Below are positions 47,210-54,459 of a stretch of 64,000 bases of DNA, piece by piece. The notes under the pieces were generated by a model. The model made no database searches. It had not been told where the DNA came from and worked only from the letters and a program-made list of their open reading frames with translations. The DNA comes from GCA-016699445 sp964555055 (GTDB lineage: Bacteria; UBA10199; JACPAL01; GCA-016699445). The stretch lies in the NCBI GenBank assembly GCA_964555055.1, contig CAZKQW010000002.1, positions 1 through 64,000 of the forward strand, in the 5' to 3' direction. Every line of letters begins with the position of its first letter. Position 1 is the first letter of the stretch. Both the position numbers and the translations under genes were made by a program.

Positions 47210-47401
47210 ATGACGGGAACACCCAATATCTCCACACCCAAACCCACGACGGCGGTCACGGGTACGGGATCATCCACTCAAAGCTCAGGTCCTTTCATGA
47301 GGGCGATCGCCCAAGTGAAGCCAAGAGGATTTTCACAACCCGGCAGCGCCGTCGCCCCTCAAATCGCCGCTCTCAACATGAGCATTCGAAGCGCCGCTTG
47401 A
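47210..47401 (+). CDS. small Ser/Thr/Gly/Pro-rich protein, 63 residues
   Basis: A low-complexity, probably disordered product (PKPTTAVTGTGSSTQSSG) with a basic, Ala/Ser-rich C-terminus. A good ribosome site (GGAG, 6-base spacing) follows the leader element. It lies 63 bases after paralog 1, and its stop is 8 bases from the convergent aldehyde dehydrogenase stop. No function assigned. Confidence 0.55.
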   Translation: MTGTPNISTPKPTTAVTGTGSSTQSSGPFMRAIAQVKPRGFSQPGSAVAPQIAALNMSIRSAA

Positions 47402-47409
47402 TAGCGGAA

Positions 47410-48960
47410 TCATAAGTTTTTCACGCGGAGCTGATATCCCACCAGCTTTAAGGCATTTTTCACTTTAGCGCCGAAACTCGTCGAAAAAAGCGTCCTCGCC
47501 AAGGACTTCAAGAGTTCGTATTTTTTAGCGTCATAGCCGTACCACCAGAAATCCTTCACGCGAGGCATGTAATTCGTATGGATGTGCAGAGGCTCGACCA
47601 TTTCCAGGATGCCGTACTTCCCGTGCGTGCGGCCGATGGCGCTTTCCTTAGGTCCGCCCCAAGGGGTCTGGGCGACGGCGTAGGTATAGACGCATTCGTT
47701 GATAGTGACCGTACCGGCTTCGATCTTTTGGGCGATTTCTTTTCCCTTGGAGATATCTTTCGTCCAGACGGACGCCGTGAGCCCATAATGGGTGTCGTTC
47801 GCCATGCGGATCGCCTCGTCTTCCGTCTTGAAGGTCATAATAGGCAGCACCGGTCCGAAGGTCTCGTCGAACATGACCTCCATCGAATGGTTGACGTTGT
47901 CGAGAATGGTGGCCGGATAGAAAAAGCCTTTCTGCCCCTGAGGGCGCGATCCACCCGTCAAAGCAACGGCTCCCGCCTGCTTGGCGGCTTCGACCTGCTT
48001 TTCCACTTTGTTGATTTGCATCTCCGCCGTCATCGAACCCATCTCGATATCAGGGTTATTCCCCTCGCCTTGAACCAGCTTTTGAGTCTTCTCGACGCAG
48101 AGTTTTTTGAATTTTTCGGCGACCCGCTCATCGACATACACGCGCTCGACCGAAGCGCACGTTTGGCCGCAATTCCCAAAAGCTCCCCAAACGGCCCCAC
48201 TGGAAGCCACGTCCAAATCCGCGTCTTCCAGGACGATCATCGGGTCTTTCCCACCCAACTCCAGACATACGGGAGTCAAAGTCTGGGCGGCAGCTGCCAT
48301 GATCCGCTTACCGGTCGGAACGCTGCCGGTGAAGAAAATCTTCTTCACGCCGCTATTCACTAAAGCCGCCCCCGTGGACCCGTCCCCTACCACGGTTTGA
48401 AGAACTCCCTCCGGCAATCCGACGCTATCGAAAATCTCCTGAATCTTGAGGCCGATCAACGGCGTAAATTCGGATGGCTTCAAGACCACCGTGTTCCCCG
48501 CCATCAAAGCCATGGTCACTTGGCCACACGGGATCGAAAACGGATAATTCCAGGGAGCAATGATACCGACGGCTCCTAAGGGATGGTATTGGAGCTCGCT
48601 CGTGCGACCCATGAAATTCCACTTACCGAGCCAGAGGCGTTCTTTTTGGAGCAGCTTTTCCGTCTCCTGCGCGTAGTAAGTCGCTAGATCCATCACCGGC
48701 ATGATGTCGGCGGAGATGGATTCGGCTAGAGGCTTTCCGTTTTCTTTTGTGATGAGCGCCGCGATTTCATCCATCGATTGGAGAATGCGATCGCGGACTT
48801 TTAAGATGGGGTAAGCCCTCTCCTTAAAGCTTAGGGCTTTCCATGCCGGGAAAGCCTTTTGGGCTCTAGCAACGGCGGCTTGGACGGTTTCAGGGGTCGC
48901 GATTTCGAGCTCGGCCAAGACTTCTCCGGTCGCGGGATTGATCGTCTTAAACGTCGCCAT
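47410..48960 (-). CDS. aldehyde dehydrogenase (NAD(P)-dependent)
   Basis: A 516-residue aldehyde dehydrogenase superfamily enzyme, likely succinate-semialdehyde or broad-range type. It has APWNYPF, KPSEFTPL, FTGSVPTGK (cofactor), LELGGKDP (catalytic Glu) and GNCGQTCASVERVYV (catalytic Cys). The C-terminus is about 40 residues longer than many family members. A purine-rich AAGGAGG precedes the start. It is 25 bases after meaB, and the two may form one operon. Confidence 0.9.
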   Translation of the reverse strand: MATFKTINPATGEVLAELEIATPETVQAAVARAQKAFPAWKALSFKERAYPILKVRDRILQSMDEIAALITKENGKPLAESISADIMPVMDLATYYAQETEKLLQKERLWLGKWNFMGRTSELQYHPLGAVGIIAPWNYPFSIPCGQVTMALMAGNTVVLKPSEFTPLIGLKIQEIFDSVGLPEGVLQTVVGDGSTGAALVNSGVKKIFFTGSVPTGKRIMAAAAQTLTPVCLELGGKDPMIVLEDADLDVASSGAVWGAFGNCGQTCASVERVYVDERVAEKFKKLCVEKTQKLVQGEGNNPDIEMGSMTAEMQINKVEKQVEAAKQAGAVALTGGSRPQGQKGFFYPATILDNVNHSMEVMFDETFGPVLPIMTFKTEDEAIRMANDTHYGLTASVWTKDISKGKEIAQKIEAGTVTINECVYTYAVAQTPWGGPKESAIGRTHGKYGILEMVEPLHIHTNYMPRVKDFWWYGYDAKKYELLKSLARTLFSTSFGAKVKNALKLVGYQLRVKNL

Positions 48961-48985
48961 GAAACCCTCCTTGTTTGAAAACTTC

Positions 48986-49909
48986 CTAAGTTTTTGAGAT
49001 TAACTTTTTTACGATTGAAAGAGCCTCTGTGTAGGGATTGGTTATAGGCCGATCTCTTAAAACTTCTACCGCGCTCTGAATTTGCTTCATGATTTCTTCT
49101 TGGGCAATTTCCCTCACTTCGGATAATGCTGAAGTCCGCTTCTTGGAGTCTGATCTATCCGGCTCTTGTTCTAAAAATTCGCGGTGGTGGAATACAGATT
49201 CCGCCAAGGCATCGACGCCGACGTTCTTATTCGCCTGCACCAACAAAACCGGTTGCTGCCATCGGGAGCGCTTCGCTCCTAGCTCGAGCATCGCCTTGAG
49301 TTCGGTCTGCATGAGCAGGGACCCGTCGCGGTCCGCTTTGTTGACGACAAATATATCGGCGATCTCCATGATGCCAGCTTTCAAGGTCTGGATCGCGTCT
49401 CCGGATTCCGGCGTCAAAACCACTACCGTCGTATGGGCGATTTCCATGATGTCCAGCTCCGTCTGCCCCACACCCACAGTCTCGACAATCACGAGATCCA
49501 TGCCGTAAGCGTCGAAGAGCTTCACCACTTCACGCGTCGCCCGCGAGAGCCCTCCGTGAGAACCACGACTGCCCAAGCTTCGGATGAAAACCCCCTCATC
49601 TCCCGCGTGGTCCTGCATGCGGATTCGGTCTCCCAATACCGCTCCCCCACTAAAAGGACTCGACGGATCGATCGCGACGACACCGACTTTTTTGCCGAGA
49701 CTCCGGTAATGGGCGATCACTTTATCGGTCAGCGTCGATTTTCCGGCGCCCGGAGGACCCGTGATCCCGAGGCACCAAGCACGGCCACAGTGCTCTTGCA
49801 CCTGAGACATGATCGTCAGGACGTCGGGGGATCGGGATTCGACTTTAGAGATCAAGCGTGTTAACGCGAGACGATCACCGGAAAGCATTTGGGACACGAG
49901 TTCTGCCAT
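48986..49909 (-). CDS. meaB: MeaB/ArgK-family GTPase (B12-mutase chaperone)
   Basis: A 307-residue G3E-family GTPase that protects methylmalonyl-CoA mutase or related B12 enzymes during cofactor loading. It has GPPGAGKST (P loop), VAIDPSSPFSGGAVLGDR, ETVGVGQ and NKAD. The start at ATG 49909 fits the family N-terminus (LSGDRLALTRLISKVE), though no Shine-Dalgarno sequence precedes it; a TTG at 49954 lies inside a palindrome and is less likely. No mutase gene is in this window. Confidence 0.9.
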   Translation of the reverse strand: MAELVSQMLSGDRLALTRLISKVESRSPDVLTIMSQVQEHCGRAWCLGITGPPGAGKSTLTDKVIAHYRSLGKKVGVVAIDPSSPFSGGAVLGDRIRMQDHAGDEGVFIRSLGSRGSHGGLSRATREVVKLFDAYGMDLVIVETVGVGQTELDIMEIAHTTVVVLTPESGDAIQTLKAGIMEIADIFVVNKADRDGSLLMQTELKAMLELGAKRSRWQQPVLLVQANKNVGVDALAESVFHHREFLEQEPDRSDSKKRTSALSEVREIAQEEIMKQIQSAVEVLRDRPITNPYTEALSIVKKLISKT

Positions 49910-49940
49910 AAGGTTGGAACGTCCAGAGATAACCGATGTT

Positions 49941-49956
49941 GGTTGATGGATCAACC
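49941..49956. promoter_or_regulatory. palindrome between meaB and TGFVD paralog 2
   Basis: GGTTGAT-GG-ATCAACC, a perfect 7-bp dyad with a 2-base centre, in the only gap between two divergent genes. TTTAAT at 49964-49969 may be the -10 of the rightward gene, so the palindrome would cover its -35 region. An operator for a dimeric repressor is plausible. Confidence 0.5.
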
Positions 49957-49980
49957 AAGTTCATTTAATCTTCTTGATTG

Positions 49981-50637
49981 ATGACGCCCCCCTCTCAGAC
50001 GCTTTCACCATCGAACGACCCGATGAAGTTCATTTGGGACCGCCAAGCTCAGCCCGGCCCAGACGGTAAGAAATACATCCGCTACGCCCATACAGGAGAA
50101 ATCGCCTATCTTTACCGCACGGGATTCGTGGACACGGATCGCTTCACTCAAGAAGAATGGGTAGCGGCCTTCCAGACGTCGAAACGTCCCGACGGCAGCT
50201 TCTGGCTCACGGAAGAGCAATGGGTGGCCAAACGAAAATTCGTCTATTTAGGGCCGGTGAGTGATCCGTTAGAGCCTGCAACCCTTTCTCCCGGTCCATG
50301 GTCGTCGCGCGACTTCGATAATCTCCTCAAAACCAAGATCCTGCCAGCTTTAGACATCGACGAAAAATCATTGAGGACCCTCCTTCCGAAAAATGGCCTT
50401 CTTCAAGAAAAAACGGGGTCTTTTCTCCTCACTCCTGATTTTAAGCACTTTATCCAGACTCTCCTGATAGACCGACCAAGTCCTGCTCAAGCGAGAGCTG
50501 TAAGCTTAAAAGAAGCTCAAAAAACCTTAAAACCCCTACTTTCCCCGAAAACACCTCAAAAAAGCGGCTTTTCTATGGGTCCTTCGAATGCCCAACAGAC
50601 CCAAAATCAGCTTGCCCAACTCTTATCGAAAAAATGA
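49981..50637 (+). CDS. TGFVD-family protein, paralog 2, unknown
   Basis: A 218-residue protein, the most divergent of the three paralogs. Shared blocks: PDGKKYI (27-33), YLYRTGFVD (43-51), SKRPDGSF (67-74), then a more degenerate middle, NGLLQEKTGSF, RPSP and a tail GPSNAQQTQNQLAQLLSKK that matches the C-terminal tail type of the other two. No signal peptide. The start is the ATG at 49981 (a TTG precedes it), with no Shine-Dalgarno sequence. It is followed by the second copy of the leader element and a small gene. Confidence 0.75.
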   Translation: MTPPSQTLSPSNDPMKFIWDRQAQPGPDGKKYIRYAHTGEIAYLYRTGFVDTDRFTQEEWVAAFQTSKRPDGSFWLTEEQWVAKRKFVYLGPVSDPLEPATLSPGPWSSRDFDNLLKTKILPALDIDEKSLRTLLPKNGLLQEKTGSFLLTPDFKHFIQTLLIDRPSPAQARAVSLKEAQKTLKPLLSPKTPQKSGFSMGPSNAQQTQNQLAQLLSKK

Positions 50638-50652
50638 AAAAACTCCCCAGGC

Positions 50653-50703
50653 GACGAAACTCCCAGGAGTGAACCCACCGAAAACTCTTTAGAGAGGTGA
50701 ATT
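50653..50703 (+). promoter_or_regulatory. conserved leader element, copy 2
   Basis: GACGAA, then hairpin ACTC-CCAG-GAGT (50659-50670), then GAACCC and a purine-rich GAGAGGTG before ATG 50704. Compare with 47151-47209: the flanks are the same, and the stem sequence has changed while pairing is preserved. Confidence 0.5.
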
Positions 50704-50919
50704 ATGGCTTGGGTCGCCGCCGTAGTGGGATTGGTCAAAGGGGTTGTCGATAGTAATAATGAGCAAGCCGCCCGTACCCAGTCAGAAAATACAAATACTA
50801 TGATGGCTTTATTTCGAGCCTATCAAAACTCGGGACAGGTCTCATCATCTACCACTACCAATGATACGTCGGCTAACACGTCTCCTAACGATGTGGATAG
50901 AGCAAGAGCCGCTACTTAA
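50704..50919 (+). CDS. small polar protein, 71 residues
   Basis: A short hydrophobic N-terminus (VAAVVGLVKGVVD) followed by an Asn/Ser/Thr/Gln-rich tail. It may associate with a membrane or another protein through its first 15 residues. The ribosome site is in the leader element. The next gene starts 11 bases downstream. Function unknown. Confidence 0.6.
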   Translation: MAWVAAVVGLVKGVVDSNNEQAARTQSENTNTMMALFRAYQNSGQVSSSTTTNDTSANTSPNDVDRARAAT

Positions 50920-50930
50920 AGAGAGGGTTT

Positions 50931-51437
50931 ATGGGATTATTAGATTTTTTAATTCGTCCGTCTTACCGTGATTATCAAAACCAGCAAGATCAAAGGGAAA
51001 TAAACCAAAGAAATGCCCTTAATGAGATGGGCCAGATTTACCGCCAGTTCATGGCCCAAGAGGAGCGCCAGCAAGCCGATCTCTTAGCGCGCGCGGACGC
51101 GGCTCAAGAAAAACAGCTCAAACAACAAAAAGATCTTCAAACCCGTAGTGAAATCGCTGAAAAAGTAAAAGATGTTTACAGTAGTGTGGGTAATGATGTG
51201 ACGAGAGATTCTAATACTTTAGCAGCTTATTTGACCGATTATAATAATCATCTCGAGAATGAGCATGCCCAAAAACTCGGAGTTGAAGCTCCCCATGCCA
51301 GCGGAGATTTAGCGCCGGCTTTAGTGAACGCCCATGAAGAACGATGGAGCTTCGAAACTCCCAGTTTTTCCGAAGAAGAACGTCAATTTACCCGTGAAGA
51401 CCGTCAGCTCACCGAAGACGATCACTTAACTATTTAG
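50931..51437 (+). CDS. Gln/Glu-rich coiled-coil protein, 168 residues
   Basis: After a hydrophobic start (MGLLDFLIRP) the region from about residue 15 to 90 is rich in Gln, Glu, Arg and Ala with heptad character (ALNEMGQIYRQFMAQEERQQ). The C-terminus is acidic with a repeated pattern EERQFTREDRQLTEDD. GAGAGGG lies about 6 bases before the ATG. It is probably co-transcribed with the 50704 gene. No family recognised. Confidence 0.65.
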   Translation: MGLLDFLIRPSYRDYQNQQDQREINQRNALNEMGQIYRQFMAQEERQQADLLARADAAQEKQLKQQKDLQTRSEIAEKVKDVYSSVGNDVTRDSNTLAAYLTDYNNHLENEHAQKLGVEAPHASGDLAPALVNAHEERWSFETPSFSEEERQFTREDRQLTEDDHLTI

Positions 51438-51489
51438 CTTCACCCATTCATTGGAGCCCCACAAAGGGTGTGCTCACTCCCCATGCTTT

Positions 51490-51504
51490 TCACGAAATTC
51501 ATGA
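51490..51504. promoter_or_regulatory. dyad, possible enhancer-binding site
   Basis: TCACGAA-A-TTCATGA, a 7-bp dyad with one mismatch, centred about 96 bases before the predicted sigma-54 transcript start. This is the usual distance for an AAA+ activator site. Confidence 0.4.
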
Positions 51505-51528
51505 GTAGATCTTTAAAAAAACAATTAA

Positions 51529-51541
51529 TATCAAGCAGTTA
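51529..51541. promoter_or_regulatory. IHF-binding consensus
   Basis: TATCAAGCAGTTA matches WATCARNNNNTTR at every position and lies between the dyad and the sigma-54 core, where IHF normally bends DNA to bring the activator to the polymerase. Confidence 0.6.
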
Positions 51542-51565
51542 AATGAAGCCAGAAAACCAAAAGAA

Positions 51566-51582
51566 TTGGCACTATCCTTGCT
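51566..51582 (+). promoter_or_regulatory. sigma-54 (-24/-12) promoter
   Basis: TTGGCAC, five bases, TTGCT: GG at 51568-51569 and GC at 51580-51581 with exactly 10 bases between. Essentially consensus. Transcript start expected near 51593, 17 bases before the ATG at 51610. Confidence 0.87.
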
Positions 51583-51609
51583 CTATATCTCTTTGAGGTT
51601 TATTCATTT

Positions 51610-52362
51610 ATGGGCTACGCAGTCTTAAAATTAGAGCCGGAGAATAGAAAAAAAGAGAAGCTCACGTCCTTTAAGCGTGTGATGACCACATCTTCGAACG
51701 CTCCCGCTTTCATCCTCGAGTCTGAAGATATCGAACGTTTAGCTTTTAAAATGCCTCAAGTTCCTGAGTTCCCCTTTAGCTTCTTTATTGATAACAAAAG
51801 CCATGTGCATTTTGAGGTCAATTACTCGAGCTATTTTATTCCAACCGGATGGAGAGAAGGATTTAAAAAACTCCTCCAACCCGATCGTTATCTTTACGAC
51901 CTTTTAAGAAAACGCATTATTGAAGGCAGCTTATTGAAGAAAGAGCGTCACCTCATCGGTGGTGGTATCGCGACCTATTATTCCGCGTCAAAAACGGTTG
52001 AAGTGAAACTTTATGGTCTTTTAAAACCCGAAGATTGCGTAACCGTGGATCCTTTCGTGAGAAAAAATGCTTTCGCCGAGTTAACGTATTGGCTCCGTCC
52101 TTTTGCCAGTTGGTTAGGTGCCGATCGTATCGTCTCCTCCCCCTGCGTCATCCCGGTAGAGAAGATGAAACGCATTGGTTGGACGGTAAAAAAACTGAGT
52201 TTCAACGAGTGGAAGAGCTTCGTAAAAGCGGCCTTCCCCTTATCTTTGGTCCGTAAACAACGCATCTTTGAATGCGATGCGTACAAACGCTACACATTTA
52301 GTGGAGCGGGAAAAGAAGCAAGAACGTTTAGCGAGATTTCATCCCAAGCGAGGCACTTATGA
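51610..52362 (+). CDS. unknown 250-residue protein under sigma-54 control
   Basis: A soluble, basic, aromatic-rich protein without signal peptide or membrane segments. Notable stretches are FPFSFFIDNKSHVHFEVNYS, WREGFKKLLQPDRYLYDLL and LTYWLRPFASWLGADRI. No known domain or catalytic motif is recognised. GAGG lies about 11 bases before the ATG. It overlaps the next gene by 4 bases (ATGA), so both are expressed from the sigma-54 promoter at 51566. Confidence 0.7.
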   Translation: MGYAVLKLEPENRKKEKLTSFKRVMTTSSNAPAFILESEDIERLAFKMPQVPEFPFSFFIDNKSHVHFEVNYSSYFIPTGWREGFKKLLQPDRYLYDLLRKRIIEGSLLKKERHLIGGGIATYYSASKTVEVKLYGLLKPEDCVTVDPFVRKNAFAELTYWLRPFASWLGADRIVSSPCVIPVEKMKRIGWTVKKLSFNEWKSFVKAAFPLSLVRKQRIFECDAYKRYTFSGAGKEARTFSEISSQARHL

Positions 52363-52724
52363 AACAACCCAGCCAACCAGACATGTCGTGGGCGATGGTC
52401 CAAATGGCCAATATTTCTGGCCAGACTAACGCTCTTCAATCGAACAACATGTACAACTTGGGTATCCGACAAATCGCCCAGCAATCGATGCAGTCGGATC
52501 AAATGTTCATGCTGGCGAGGCACCAAATGGCCTCCGAGGAGCGTACGGCGCGCGGAGAATTAGAGGCGAAACTCGAAATTGCCACCATGAATTTCCAAGC
52601 TCGCGTCCGGGAGTTGGAACTTGGCCATAGGGAAAACATGAAAGAACTCGACGTGCGCCAACATGAAATCGAGGCACAAGCGGCTGCAGACGCACGCGCC
52701 GCCCGGGAAGAGTTCTATTTTTAA
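52359..52724 (+). CDS. Met/Gln-rich then charged coiled-coil protein, 121 residues
   Basis: Residues 1-55 are rich in Met, Gln, Asn and Ser (MVQMANISGQTNALQSNN). Residues 55-120 form an uninterrupted charged helix (ASEERTARGELEAKLEIA), likely coiled coil. It is coupled to the 51610 gene. Its composition resembles the helical proteins at 50931 and 24010, but sequence identity is not evident. Function unknown. Confidence 0.65.
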   Translation: MKQPSQPDMSWAMVQMANISGQTNALQSNNMYNLGIRQIAQQSMQSDQMFMLARHQMASEERTARGELEAKLEIATMNFQARVRELELGHRENMKELDVRQHEIEAQAAADARAAREEFYF

Positions 52725-52741
52725 ATAGCGGTTAAAATACT

Positions 52742-52769
52742 TTGCCATCCGATAAAATCACTGTAAAAT
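52742..52769 (+). promoter_or_regulatory. promoter of TGFVD paralog 3
   Basis: TTGCCA (52742-52747), 16-base spacer, TAAAAT (52764-52769), with a second TAAAAT at 52753. ATG 52784 follows 14 bases after the -10, with no Shine-Dalgarno sequence. Confidence 0.45.
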
Positions 52770-52783
52770 CATGATCCTACCTC

Positions 52784-53503
52784 ATGGATCAATTACTGGA
52801 CACCTGGAATCGGGTCTCGAAACCGGCTAAAGACGGGAAACGGTTCATAACCTTTAAAAGCGTGCAGGACCTCATGTTCTTGTACGCTACGGGTTTCGTC
52901 GATACTCAAAAATACAGCTTCGAGCAATGGCTCAACGCTTTCGCGACCTCACGGCAATCCGACGGTTCTTATCTCCTCACGCAGGCGCAATGGCTCGAAA
53001 AGAAAAAATTTCACTATACAGGCCCTATTCATCCTCCTTTTGATCCGATGAGCCTCGAAGAACGGGAATATACCGAACAAGAGATCACTAAGCTCCTGAC
53101 TCAAGATCTGATTCCCGCCACCTCTTTCGATAAATCCTACGTCCCTCAAGTCATTAATAATCTTAAAGCCCAAGGGCGCTTCGTCAATGGCCGGTTTAAG
53201 ATAGACACAAACGTCAAAAAATATCTGACGGAAGTCATTAAACAATACCCATCTCCTTTGAGGGTCCTTCAGGTGACCGTCCATAAACTTCTAAAGGCCA
53301 AAAAGGGCGACGTCGCTTCAGCTAAGGAAGAGTTGCAAAAAAGCAATTTCTACGCGGGTGCTTCTGCTCAACAAATCGCTTCGAGCCGACTCTCAAGTAT
53401 GGTCGGTGCTACGAAAAGCGCGTCTTCATCGGATTCTCCTGAAGGAACGGGCATATCTTTGAAAGACCTTCAGAAAAAAAGAAAATCGACTCAAAAAATC
53501 TAG
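52784..53503 (+). CDS. TGFVD-family protein, paralog 3, unknown
   Basis: A 239-residue protein, closest to paralog 1. Shared blocks: DGKRFITFKS (17-26), FLYATGFVD (32-40), SRQSDGSY (56-63), PPFDPM (84-89), GRFVNGRFKI (131-140) and YPSP (155-158). The C-terminal part is longer, with a SAQQIASSRLSSM segment and a final ISLKDLQKKRK. No signal peptide. The lipoprotein gene follows 10 bases later with GGAGGG across the gap, so the two are co-expressed. Function unknown. Confidence 0.75.
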   Translation: MDQLLDTWNRVSKPAKDGKRFITFKSVQDLMFLYATGFVDTQKYSFEQWLNAFATSRQSDGSYLLTQAQWLEKKKFHYTGPIHPPFDPMSLEEREYTEQEITKLLTQDLIPATSFDKSYVPQVINNLKAQGRFVNGRFKIDTNVKKYLTEVIKQYPSPLRVLQVTVHKLLKAKKGDVASAKEELQKSNFYAGASAQQIASSRLSSMVGATKSASSSDSPEGTGISLKDLQKKRKSTQKI

Positions 53504-53513
53504 GGAGGGATTC

Positions 53514-54446
53514 ATGAAAAGGGATATGAAATGGCCCCGACTATTGCTGATCTTAACCACCTTATCGTTCTTATCGGCTTGTGCTTCCAATCGCTTCACC
53601 TTGAGGCGAACTGTTCCTTCGCAATTCGACATTCAAGGCATTCGCAAAGTAGCACTGACTCCTTTGGAGGCGCATGGGTACGTCGATCGCCTCTCCGCGG
53701 ACGAATTAACCCGGCGACTCGAGCAAAAACTCCAACAATCGGGCCTTTTTCAAGTTCTTCCAACGATGAGCGCTCGCGATATCGTCGGGAGTGCACCCGA
53801 TAGCTTCGATGCTTACCTCGTCGGTGACATCCAACAATGGAATGTGGAAAGGCGAAGCGAATACAGACGTGAGGAAAGAGACGTCACGACGGAATCCGGC
53901 ACACAAAAGCAAACGGTCACCACACCTATTCTGCGTAAAAAATCACGGGTGGAATACTCGGTTGAGCTCATTCAGGCGAAGGATAAGCGTCATCTCGGAA
54001 ACAAGCAATATTCCGAAGAAAAGGAAACATCCGCTGAAGGAGGTTCCATCCAATATATGACTTCCGATGTGGACTTAAGAAACGACGTTTTAGACACGAC
54101 CCTATCTCGGTTCATCGAGGACATGGTTCCTCATGAAGTCAGCTATTCGGTCGCTTGGATAAAAAACGATTCTTATAAGACGGGCATTGATCTCGGGAAA
54201 CAAGGTCGTTGGCCGGAAGCAAGAGACGTTTGGGCGCAAATGGCTAAAACAAATCCGCGAGACGATGGGGCTATTTATCTCATGGGTGTTTCTTACGAGG
54301 CTCAAGGCGATTATGCTTTAGCGCGCCAAAAATACGACGAAGCTAACCGCATACGGCAAGATCGTCTTTATCAAGAGGCTTCTCAGCGAGCCGCAAATTA
54401 TAGGAACGACAAAGAAAAACTGGACCGCGAGATGGCAGGGCGCTAA
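53514..54446 (+). CDS. lipoprotein with CsgG/LPP20-like and TPR regions
   Basis: A 310-residue exported lipoprotein: signal peptide and lipobox FLSAC (Cys23). A middle region (FDIQGIRKVALTPLEA, LTRRLEQKLQQSGLFQVL) recalls outer-membrane-associated 'anticodon-binding-like' domains of the CsgG/LPP20 type. C-terminal TPR helices follow (GIDLGKQGRWPEARDVWAQM, AIYLMGVSYEAQGDYALARQ). It is likely on the inner face of the outer membrane. It follows TGFVD paralog 3 with a strong ribosome site, suggesting a link between that family and the envelope. Confidence 0.75.
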   Translation: MKRDMKWPRLLLILTTLSFLSACASNRFTLRRTVPSQFDIQGIRKVALTPLEAHGYVDRLSADELTRRLEQKLQQSGLFQVLPTMSARDIVGSAPDSFDAYLVGDIQQWNVERRSEYRREERDVTTESGTQKQTVTTPILRKKSRVEYSVELIQAKDKRHLGNKQYSEEKETSAEGGSIQYMTSDVDLRNDVLDTTLSRFIEDMVPHEVSYSVAWIKNDSYKTGIDLGKQGRWPEARDVWAQMAKTNPRDDGAIYLMGVSYEAQGDYALARQKYDEANRIRQDRLYQEASQRAANYRNDKEKLDREMAGR

Positions 54447-54459
54447 GTCGCTCCGCCTT

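Larger units (their letters stand above)
51438..51609. other. regulatory region of the 51610 gene
   Basis: A 172-base gap without a gene. From left to right it holds a loose CACCC/GGGTG inverted repeat, a dyad (51490-51504), an IHF consensus site (51529-51541) and a sigma-54 promoter (51566-51582). Confidence 0.7.

Noticed and set aside
46496..54446. Prophage, integrative element or CRISPR/defence island
   Set aside because: No integrase, transposase, phage structural, toxin-antitoxin or nuclease genes and no regularly spaced repeats. The tRNA next to it has no downstream partial copy that I can find.
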